This document shows, in pieces, positions 1-10,500 of a stretch of 64,000 nucleotides of DNA; the first letter of the stretch is position 1; the number at the start of each line of letters is the position of its first letter. This DNA comes from Luidia sarsii (Eukaryota > Echinodermata > Asteroidea > Paxillosida > Luidiidae), in NCBI GenBank assembly GCA_949987565.1, contig OX465113.1:10476555-10540554 (forward strand). The letters are read 5' to 3'. A model generated the notes under the pieces. It made no database searches and was not told the origin of the DNA. It saw only the letters and a list, made by a program, of their open reading frames with translations. Position numbers and translations under genes: made by a program.

Positions 1-172
1 GTTGAGATAGAGAGAAAACTGCATTCAAGCCATTCTGAATATTGAATCTCATTTGAGTTCCTTACTTCAGTTTGTGAAAATTGATAATTTACTTGATAAT
101 TTATTTTAATGAAATCATTCCACAGATAAACTCATCTTGGGGTTTGATGGTTAACATTATTTTCTTATCCAG

Positions 173-1831
173 TGTGAAGATAAGCCATTCCGATGTCAGA
201 ACTCACCTGCACCAAGCACGGATGAAACGAAGAAGCATGCTTTCATCCAGCAGCAGCAGCAGCAGCAGCAGCTGTGAAGAGCCTGACACAGCAGATGGAG
301 TGACCCGAAGCCTAACTCACTATGACGTTACTCCGAACTCTTGCGACATTCAAGGTTAGTTACCCATATCCACAGTGCAACCCCTAACATGTAGGCCCAA
401 TCCTCCCCTCTACTCAGTTAGAACACAGCTGCCAATGTGTGTTGGGCTTTAAATGGATTCTGAAATAGATTATTTAAGTGTTTCGTAGCAAAACCAGAGG
501 TCTCGGGTCGAAGTCCTGGTCTGGTCAAAGTTTTCTTTGCCATTTTTCAAAATTAACCAAATTGATGAAAAACTAGGAACTTTTGAACAAATTGAAAGAA
601 TGGCAAAGAAAACTTTGACTGAACCAGAATTTCAACCCGAGACCTCTGGTTTTGCGTACCATTGCTCTTTCCATCTGAGCTATCCAGCCCTTAGAGGATG
701 ACCTCCCAAATAGTCAACTAGTCTTTGCTAGGATGGGGGGGGGGCACCAGTCAGAAGCTATTCAACCATTAAACTGGATCAATCTCCCACTTTCATTTTG
801 ATGCAAACACCTAATTGTTGTAAACCTGGCTACAGCAGCTCGAGGATCCCACAAAGTGGATGCAGCTTTTTAATTCAAGTCAAACAATTTGATGAAAAAT
901 CTGACTGGGAACTTTTGAACAAATTGAAAAATTTGGAAAGAAAACTTTGACTGGACCAGGATTTGAACCCGAGACCTTTTAATTGTAAGTTGTATGTTTG
1001 ATCGCAGGAGGCAAGCAGTGTGCATCGTGTTGTACCAGACGAACCCCCCTCTGGAGGGATGCCGAAGATGGGACGCCTCTCTGTAATGCCTGCGGTATAA
1101 GGTTGGTCTCCAATGAGTCACTCAAATCCCAAAAGCTCAAAGGAGCTGTCCTGTTGATCTGAGCAGGGACTTTCTCAAAGGCAGAACAACCAAAATGGAT
1201 GTTAAAGCTAGTGATTTACAGATGACAAAAGATGAACAAAGCAGGAATGCTGGTAGACTGACGAGGATGAGATCAAGAAATCTTGGGGAAAGGCAAGCAG
1301 GAGGGAATGGATTAAACAAGGATAGATCAAAGATTAAATCCTTGTTTTGAGCACAAAAAAAGTTTGATTACCGGTAGTTAACGTATCAAAATAAAGCATT
1401 CATGATGTTAGTCAGTCCTCTCCTGGGTGTTGACACCACAGGTTCCCCAAGGTTAAATTGACAGCATCTTCTATTTTTCTTTGAATTCTCAATTAATGTA
1501 ATATACATTATACAATAATGTTGATGACTTAAATGACCAAAATGAAAATCTCAAAAGTGTACTGGAGGGCCTGATGTTACAATCCTAGTGGAGTCGCTGC
1601 TTTTGAGAAAGGTCCTGCTAAAATTGGAATGTCAGCCCCTCTACATTTTTGAACTGAAAGTTAACTGAGGGACGGAACATTTGATTTCATCTCAGGTACA
1701 AGAAGTACAGGATTCGCTGCATCACCTGCTGGAACATCCCTAAGAAAGATGGCAAGTCCTCCCGCCATGTCTGCTCCCGTTGCGGTCACATGCTACGAAT
1801 CACCATGCCGAAGAGGGCCGGTCTCTACTAA
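173..1831 (+). CDS. ZGLP1: ZGLP1-like GATA-type zinc-finger protein, 3' part (3 exons)
   Basis: Exons are 173-354, 1008-1101 and 1696-1831 (stop TAA 1829-1831). All have GT-AG borders and the phases join cleanly (1, then 2). The first exon carries a serine run from an AGC microsatellite. The second encodes a GATA finger of form C-x2-C-x17-C-x2-C with the hallmark TPLWR and LCNACGIR residues. The third begins YKKY and encodes a second, shorter four-cysteine cluster (C-x2-C-x14-C-x2-C), ending a few residues later. The pairing of TPLWRDAEDGTPLCNACGIR with an immediately following YKKY and a second cysteine cluster is what I know from vertebrate ZGLP1 (GLP-1), a nuclear regulator of germ-cell genes; classical GATA1-6 fingers differ. 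DNA binding is inferred from the family. The 5' exons lie left of the window. An AATAAA at 4194-4199 is a possible but distant polyadenylation signal. Confidence 0.75.
248..274 (+). repeat. AGC microsatellite coding for polyserine
   Basis: About nine AGC/TCC triplets lie inside the first visible exon of the ZGLP1-like gene and encode a run of about ten serines. The repeat is in frame, so length changes would alter the protein without shifting it. Confidence 0.85.
480..770. mobile_element. Inverted pair of tRNA-Thr-like SINEs
   Basis: A partial SINE in plus orientation (about 487-545) faces a longer minus-orientation copy (about 595-760), making a foldback in intron 1 of the ZGLP1-like gene. 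Both share the ACCAGAGGTCTCGGG block and the tail sequence AAAGTTTTCTTTGCCA. The minus copy has an A-box-like TGAGCTATCCAGCCC, the complement of GGGCTGGATAGCTCA. A third minus fragment at about 884-985 sits immediately before exon 2. Confidence 0.7.
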
Positions 1832-2822
1832 TGACGAAAAGAAAGGCTTAGGTTCGGACTTGAAGATCTGCATCACTTCTCTGAGTACGCTGCGCTTACA
1901 TATAAGCCAAACCTGGCACAATCTGACGACTGTGCGGCTTTTGTCATGCTGCGTATTGCTTTGTGATAGGCTGAAAAGATTCTTTGTTAAAAATTTGAAG
2001 AAAAAGTGGTGCCTGGATTCAGAGGGTCTGGCGCATACCAACACCACCTACACTTCGACCTCGGCTGCCCAGGTGCTAAGTGGTGACCGGTAAGCAGATC
2101 TACAAAACCGGTTCCTGGGCAATATGACTGATGGATAGTCAAATTCCCAAGTCTCCATATTACGTCTTGAGTAATACCGTAATCAGTACTTTGAATTGGA
2201 AATCTAATAGCCTAGGATTCTTATCCATTCTTAATGTGAATACAGTAACTAGGTTATACTTGTACATATACAAAATGTCAGAAAATGATGCATTCCCCCA
2301 ACTCTGCAATAATTATACCATTTTAAGTGTGCAATTTATTTGGGTTTTTGAAGTTATAAATATATTTTTTTTTACATTTGTTATCAAGATAGACTTTCAA
2401 AAGAGGTTTTTTGCTATCATTTTTGGCAGAGCATGTATTATTTAAAATGATATGTTTTATTCACAGCCAAATAGCTGTGTGTTTGTATATATATAGAATG
2501 ATAATTTTATTATTTTGAATATTCCACATAGTGGAAAGTGCAAGGAGAAAACCTGGGAGGATGAAGACAAGATGTTTCATAAAGGTTTATAATTTGAAAT
2601 GCTATTACATTTTTTTAGATTATTTATTTACGATTTACAAAATTTAATGATTAAATCCCATTAATCAGTTTTTTTCTTTAAAAGTTGTTGATAAAAAAGT
2701 GCTGCATCCAATTGGTGTGATGCCTGTTCTACTGTAGTCAGATTTGCAAATAATTGTCAGCATTCTGATGAAGAGGGATGTGATCCCTGGGAATAGAAGG
2801 CATTTCATGGTTACAGGATTAT

Positions 2823-3560
2823 AACTGGCGCCCCCACTCCTGCAAAGATAGTATTTTGGGGAAGGCATCCACCAGGGCCCAATTTCATAGAGCTGCGTAA
2901 AGCCCCTACACAACATTGGTCGAGGTCAAAGAAAGCATCCATACGTTGTCTGATCCAACATATGCATGAAATAGCACACCTGTGAACATTTCAGCTCAAT
3001 CCGCCAACCGAGTCTTGAGAAAATCGTGAAAACCGTTTCATTTGTTTCGCAAAAATGCAGCATTCAACGCCGTACTGTTCTGAAAAATAGTTTAGATCTC
3101 GGTGAGACGTAAACAATTTCTTTTACTATTTTCTCCTAAAATACAACATTTTAGGCAGAAATATTTCAGTGAGAGGTTTCTACTATAACCGTCTTCAAAC
3201 TGTGTAAGTTTCATGTAAATCTGTGAACATTTCTGTTTTTCGATCTTACCAATGTTGTGTAGGGGCTTTAAGACTGTTGAATTTCATCCCCTCGGCGTGG
3301 AGCTAGTGTATGCTCATTGATTCTTCCCAATTCCCTGCTGAATTGCGTCGGTGATAATGTAATTCAATGAGGGTTTGCCCTAGCCGGCGTGCAGTTAGTA
3401 TGGTGGTGCTTTTCATGTAAATCTGTGAACATTTCTGTTTTTCAATCTTACCAATGTTGTGTAGGGGCTTTAAGCGGCTCTATGAAATTGGGCTCTGGAT
3501 AGCTCAGGTGGTAGAGAAATGGCTCATTAAATCAAAGGCAAGGGCCCAGATCCCTGCCAG
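2823..3560. mobile_element. Three-layer nested insertion: SINE, MITE-A, MITE-B
   Basis: SINE sequence (GGCGCCCCCACTCCTGCAAAG at 2826 onward; CTGGATAGCTCAGGTGG at about 3495) is split by a MITE whose tips read GGGCCCAATTTCATAGAGC and its complement GCTCTATGAAATTGGGC. That MITE is itself interrupted by a MITE whose tips are AAAGCCCCTACACAACATTG (about 2899) and CAATGTTGTGTAGGGGCTTT (to about 3270). A duplicate of the MITE-B right end lies at about 3411-3473. It is separated from the first by a stretch that also follows the MITE-B copy at 40911-41045 and looks like SINE2 body in reverse. Confidence 0.7.
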
Positions 3561-4317
3561 GTCCAATTATCTGTCCTCTACAGATAGCTTGTCTGAAGAT
3601 TTGATGAGTGTCGAAAGAATTTAAAAGGATTTTAATCTGATAAGGTTCTTGTCCTTTGTGGAAGCACAAATTTAAAACAATCAAATTGTAAAAATAATAA
3701 TAATTGAGTAAATGTATACATGTCAATTTTTCCTGAATTGACATTTTCCTCAGTGCTGACAAATGTATGCTTTTTCAGTCTTGAATATTCATTAGCCATT
3801 TATTAATTGGCCCTGTTGTAATATCTCAAAATTACAATATCTCAAAATGGTTTTTATTTTTAAAGATTTGTCAATTGAACTGTCATCCATGTTTCCTCTT
3901 ACTGAAATACTGGAATTCTTTATCTTTAGCTGGTGCATGTAAATTGATACACAGAATATGAAATTGCCAAAGCAATGTATCTTTAATTTCAAATTTGTTT
4001 AATGACCTGTTCACTTTCAGTGATATGCATATTATCACTTAAATATTCTACATAATTTATTTTAATATTTATTATTCTCTGGATATGGTTTTCAAGAGTC
4101 CAAACTGCACTGTATGCACCTTCAAGTTGGAAGGTTTTAGAATAATTGTAAATAAGAATATAGAATGAGGTGCTGGTATTGCATTTCTTGACCAATAAAA
4201 TAATCTGTTCCCGATTTAGCAGTTTTGTGACTGTACTTTAGTTTGGTCGTCTTGTATTGCTTCATAAAAATCATTAATAACAGGAAAAACTTATAGGGAA
4301 CCATTTTGAAAAATAAG

Positions 4318-4365
4318 TCAATTGAAAAATTGGCAAAGAAAACTTTGACTGGACCAGGATTTTAA
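4318..4365 (-). mobile_element. tRNA-Thr-like SINE fragment
   Basis: It contains the GGCAAAGAAAACTTTGACTG block followed by GGACCAGGATTT, matching the tail/B-box side of the SINEs elsewhere in the window. It lies between the convergent ends of the ZGLP1-like gene and DNAJC21. Confidence 0.5.
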
Positions 4366-4415
4366 ACAGACAAAGGAATGGAGACTGACAGTAGTTTTCA
4401 TATATCTATTAGATT

Positions 4416-4421
4416 TTTATT
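4416..4421 (-). terminator. Candidate polyadenylation signal for DNAJC21
   Basis: TTTATT on the plus strand reads AATAAA on the minus strand, about 120 bases after the DNAJC21 stop codon. It was chosen only by motif and position. Confidence 0.4.
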
Positions 4422-4541
4422 TCACATTATATGTCAAGGACTATACAATGATTGTTGTGACCTCCAACAATATCGTAATACTGACATAGTGCCATTAAAA
4501 TAATTTAAAGAATTGTATAAAATGAGACTTGTTTACATTTC

Positions 4542-7500
4542 TTATTTCTTTCGTCCCTTCTTCTTGTTTTTAATGCCGTTTTTCTCGCTGGCAACTGAAT
4601 GCTTGTCCGTGGTGTCCACACGCAATGCGTGTCCGGTGGACTTAATGTGGTTGAACAGTTTGTTTCTGGTCGGGAATTCGTTACGGCAGACGTGACAGAA
4701 GAGATGATCTTCGTTCTCCGGTTGCACCTATCGGGAGAGAAACAGATCACACAGGATATTGGTTACGGACCTTCAAGATCGGAACAGGCTCAGGCTCAGG
4801 CTTTCTTGGTCCCCACAAATACCGGATGATACAAATTGACAGAAGACAGACCTGCTTGAAATGGAACATCGGCAGTCAATTTCACCAAACCCATCGTAGC
4901 GTACAATCAATCGTAAGGCAATGAACAATGCACAGAAACCATACAACCTATCACAACTAACTAACGGTGGGTTACCCATCGTAAATTGAGTTAAGATGCA
5001 TCGTAAGGCTTTGTGAAATTCACCCCTCGCCCTCGTCATTTTTCAAAAAAAGCAACTATTCCGTTTCAGATATATGATGATTTTCAGTCGGTGACAGTGT
5101 GATCCACAGAGGTTGAGGTGTCCGCTCTTATGAAAAGGAGTCAAAGGTTCGATTCCTGTCTGATTCCTGCCCGGGCAAAGCACTGAGCAGGACACACCTT
5201 CCACTGAAGAACAGCGGAACGTCACTAAAAGGAACATCCCGGGATCTGTGAAAATTGTTCGGTATAGCGGTCGTTCGTTATACATGTAGCAGTTGCGGCC
5301 ACATATTTTGTACACAAAAATTGGGAGCCAAAGGGCGTGTTCGTTATAGCCGAATGTTTGGTATATTGGCGTTCATTACAGCAACGTTCCACTGTACTCT
5401 ATTTGGATTGATTAGAAGAGGATTTCTGTTATGCCTCTTATGCCTCTTACCACGTTGTTTTGTTCCCGGGTCTTCTCTCTCGCCGCCTTCCGAGCTTCCT
5501 TGGCCTTCTTCCCTTTGAGTTTGGCGGCGGGCTTCTCCGTTGCCTCCACCTCCACCTCCTCCCCGTCATCCACGAAACCGTTCAGTCGCTCGCAGCAGGC
5601 GCCTTCCGGCTCCGTGCCCGTTGTCTCTCCGCCCCCGCCGCTCTCGCGAGGTCGCCGGGCGTCGTCGGGAGACGACATCGTGAGTCGATCGGCGACGTGA
5701 GAGGGCAGGTCTTCCAGGAAGTCGTCCTGGAGGGTCGGGGTCCAGGGCTCGGCGGCTGCCTGTTGCTGCTTCTGTTTCCTCTTCTTCTCCTTCTTGGAGA
5801 GTCTGTAGAGCACAGGGAGAAGACGAGACTGGGTTTACCACTTTGCGTCGGGTCCTCCGAATTCGGAAACTGCACGCCTATATTGCAGTTTGTAATTGCA
5901 GCTTTGAATCGCTCCTGTTGGCACGTGATGCTTTTTTTGGGGGGGGATATAGAAATAGTGAAAATATGTATTTCCAATCCATAGGCCTTGATTTGCCTTT
6001 GTGGGTGTGGCTTGACATACCCACTTTACCCACAGAAATTGGAGCAGAGGTGAAGTTGCTATGCACCTGGCCCTCTGAATCTCGGCACCGCTATTGTTGA
6101 AAAAACAAGTACTCTTCTCAGCCGACCACAAGACAATATGTAGAATAAAAAAAAAGCCACACAGACGTCCGTTTGCGCCACGTTTGACTAGCCTGGACGC
6201 ATAGTGCACTCTGATTGATCCACTACACCTCAAACCAGCTTAGTGGTCAAATTCAGACAGATTCAGACGGATTCAAATCCCACCCGTGCTGCTTATGCTC
6301 TGGAATTGTTAGGCAATCGGCCAAAGCATCGAGTTCACAATGCCGATTACACGCCATATAGGCCAAGCCTCATGGAATTACATTCTCAGAAATGCGATCT
6401 GATTTGGAGCAAAAATCTGGGGGGGGGGGGGACTGGAATTTATCTGCTGTTTTGGGGACCACTCAAGTAGCGTTTGTCACACAGCTCCATTTCAATGCGC
6501 ACAACTCTCAGTATCACAACTCACTTGTTCTTCTTTGGCTGAGGGTCTGCCTCTCTGCCTCCCTCTTCCTCTAAGAGAGCATCCTCGTCTTTGTCTTCCT
6601 CGTCACAGGATCCATCTTCCCGGGGCCCGTCCTCCCCTTGTCCCTCCTCGACGAGGTCTGCCTCTTCCTCCTCGACGAGGTCTGCCTCTTCCTCCTCCAT
6701 CTGCTCCTTGAGGTAAGCCACGTTCTCCTTGTGCTTCTTCGAGTTCTGATGGTTGGCAAATCTGAAGAAAGAGAGCGTCAAACTCCAAATCTATTTCAAA
6801 GTAGAGGGCCCCTGATGTTTCAATCGTTAACCTTTTGATATTTGATCTTTGGTTTCAAGTTTGAAAAAGGTCTTGTGTTACTTTTGTTTTCAATGGAATT
6901 ATCATATTGGTGAAAAGGTCTCTTTCCCATTTATAATCCGAATTCAAATTTCGTCTTTCCTCTGAGCAATGCATTAATAATTTCAACCAAGAATCCTCAC
7001 CACAAATCGGTCTGCCCAAACAAACTTGCTTTCGGTTTTTTTTTTAAATCAGAACAAGAGTGGTTGATTTCCATTGTGATTTTGTGGCCATCTTTCTCGC
7101 CTTGTCTATACTTTGCTACATGAATATTCATTCCTTGCTACACGGACGTCCGTTCTTCTTTTCCCAGCCTCTTTGCTTGGACCCTCTTTTATACTAACTC
7201 ACGCTTTTTCGCTTTTGAAGTCTTTGTTGCACGCCACACAGAAAAGTTCGTCCAGAAAGTCGTCCTCCTGGCTAATCTCCCCAGAAACTGAGTGAGCGAA
7301 TAAAGAAAGAAAAAAAAAACACGGGGAAACAAGAGAGTAAGATGCAGAAATGTTGCCAACTGCTTACTGACTAAACACCCACTCTGGTCACTCTGCCGGA
7401 GATTTCTCGGGCAAATGGTGCAATGGTTTGCTGCCCTCTTTGGTTCAAGCATTGTAACATTTTTATGCTGTGCACAATGTAAACGTCGAGTAACACATCG

Positions 7501-10500
7501 CATCGGGTTACAGGCGTCGGCCAACACAGTGGAATCAGTTCTAGGTCGGTTTCCGCTGTTGCTATGCACGGACAACAGAGTAACAAATGCAGCAATGATA
7601 GTGTTAAAGCCCCTGAACGACATTGGGAAGATCAGAAAACATCGATGTCCACAGATTTCCTTCTAATTTACAGAGTTTGTAGATGGTCATGATAGAATCC
7701 TCATGTTGAAATCTTACGGTCTGGGATGCTGTACTTCCCTAGAAATCTTCACTCAAACATCAACAAATACTTTTTTATTACTCGCAAGTCATAAACTATT
7801 TCTTACACTACAGAATGGTGCAAAAAACGTGACGTTTTTTTACCTTTTTCGACTTTCTCAGATCACCATTTGAGCTAAAACCTTTTTTGGGATGTCTAAT
7901 GGTTTAGCACACAAACTGTGGCAATCTTTTGACCTTTACCAATGTTGTATTGGGGCCTTTAAATCAAAGCCAGATTTTCAAACAAAAGGGCCGACGACAA
8001 CATCTGGCCACAGCCCATCCCTAACCACCCTGGGTGCAGGGGCTGCCCTCCCTCACCTGATGTGTTGCTACCAGAGTCGTCCCCGAACTCCTCCAGGAGG
8101 TCGGCTTCCATCTGTCTCAGATCGGCCTCCATCTGGGCACGCACCTCAGCCCCCTGTTTGGCGTACTCTTGAAACTGCCTGAAGGAGGGAAGTATCGGCT
8201 GCAATACTTATTGGGCTTTCATTCTGCCTTTGGGAAAGGTCCCACTTTTTTTTAACAAGCAAGTAATGGAGGGTAATGACTAACACCATGCAGCTTTCTG
8301 ATAATCCTTCTTTTGTGTTCAGTCCTTCACACTTCAATCTTTGATATTTCCCCCTCTTCTCACTAATCCCTACCCTACTCCTTGCCCTTCTCTTTGATCT
8401 TTCCCCCTCTTCTCACTAATCCCTACCATACTCCTTGCCCTTCTCAACAATGGGAAGATCGGAAAACATCGATGTCCACAGATTTCATTCATTTTTTCAC
8501 AGTTTGTAGATGGTCATGATAGAATCCTCATGTTGCAATCTTACTGTCTGGGATGATGTACTTCTCGAGAAATCTTCACTCAAACATCGACTAATAGTTT
8601 ATTAATCGTGAGTAATAAACTATTTCTTACACTACAGAACGGTGGTTTTTTTTTGCCTTTTTCTACTTTCTCAGATTACCATTCCTTTTTTGGTATGTTT
8701 AGTGGTTTAACACACAAACTGGGGCAATCTTTTAACATTTACCAATGCTGTATAGGGCCTTTAAAATACCTTCCGATCGTCTGGTATATCTACCACAGAA
8801 ACCTACGAAAGCGACACTGGTACAAACCCATGAAGACATACTTCTCTCTCTCTATCTGCTGCTTTTTCCGTTTCTCAGCGTCCAGCTTTGCCCTCTCAGC
8901 ATTCTTCTCCTCCAAGAGTTTCTGCCAGAAATCAAGGTGAGGCTGTTAGCATTATCCTGCATGTATACCTGGGGCCAATTTCATAGAGCCGCTTAAGCGC
9001 CAAAATCTGCTTAAGCACAAAAAGTCAGGGTTCGTAGGATCACCTTGCCTACCCAAACTTCGACTTTCGTTTCCTTCTAAGAAAAGGAAAGTGGAATACA
9101 AGTCAAAAGCAATTGACATCACATCGCAGTGCGGTTTGCAATCCTGCTTACACAAGGAAGATTCTTCTTGCTTAGCAGATTTTCACGCTTTAGCGGCTCT
9201 ATGAAATTGGGCCCTGGTTACAACAAACAAGGCACACTGCACAGAGTGGAATCCACCACACGACCTCCCCCAGCTCGGTGGTCAAGTGGTAAAAGACGTC
9301 TGCACTAGAAAGCAGGAGTCAAAGCCCGTCCGAGCTGCCGTGATTCTTTTTTCAGCGGGCATCCGTGCAAAGTACAAAGCATACAGTGCCGACAGAACAT
9401 CGAGTGGGGCAAACCCTCGTTGAATTAAAACACAGCTTTGCATTTGAAATTGGTAGCTGGCGAGGTATGTCACCAGTTGAGGGATGATCAAGTTCAAATA
9501 AGTAGACAGGGCGGGCCTATCGCATTTGTCACTGATGCCGCCATGACCACAACTCTCGATTTCACACGGACAGAGATATCCATCTGCGATAGCATCCGCT
9601 CTTTCAAGCTTGCTGCAAATTGACAAGCACTAGTCTAATTTTCAAAAAGATATTGGCAACCGGGTTGTTATGACGACCAGCTTACTCTGTAGGCTTGCAC
9701 TCTTTTGTCTCGTTTCCGCACAAACGATACCAGCGCCTGAAAAGGGAGAAAAAGTGCATTATGCCAGGAAAAAAACAAATTGATAATGATTGATCTTAAA
9801 ATTTAGTGGGCCTGACGTTTCGATCCTAGCAGGACCTTTCTCAAAGGCAGAGTGACAAGGACAAAACAGATACATGTACACGTAGGAAGGGGGGGGGAGA
9901 GTGAATAGGACACGGATGAGAAACAAAGGACAAAGAGTGAAGCTGGTAGGGAGAGATCAAAGGGAAGGGCAAGCAGTGGGGTAGGGATTAGTGAGAGGAG
10001 GGGGAAAGATCAAAGAGAAGGGCAAGGAGTAGGGTAAGGATTAGTGACAACAGGGGGAAAGATCAAAGAGAGAAGTGTGAAGGACTGAACACAAAAGAAG
10101 GATTATCAGAAAGCTGCATGGTGTTAGTCATTACCCTCCTGGATGTTGAGACCATGTGGTTGGATAGTCCGAAGACGCTTCATCCACATTTTCTCATGGC
10201 TAAGACGGACAGCATTACTACGGTGACAAAGTGATTCTATGCCCAGTACACTCACATCTGATATCGAATGATCGGGGAGATTGAAGTGATACCCAACAGG
10301 GGTATAATGATTGATAATGATGGAGTTGAAAACAAGACTGCTCTTGCCTTTTGTATAGAGATACGTACGTAATCAAGGTTTCAAAATTAAAGGGAACACT
10401 TTTCTAAAATTGTGACCGCCATGGCCAAGTTCCGATTTTAGTGGGATGCGTTGCGGGGTTACAGCATATTGCTTGGCTTGCTAACAGCACCGTTAACGGC

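Noticed and set aside
5460..5984. 174-codon plus-strand frame
   Set aside because: It is the antisense shadow of DNAJC21 exon 10, whose minus-strand frame joins neighbouring exons in phase.
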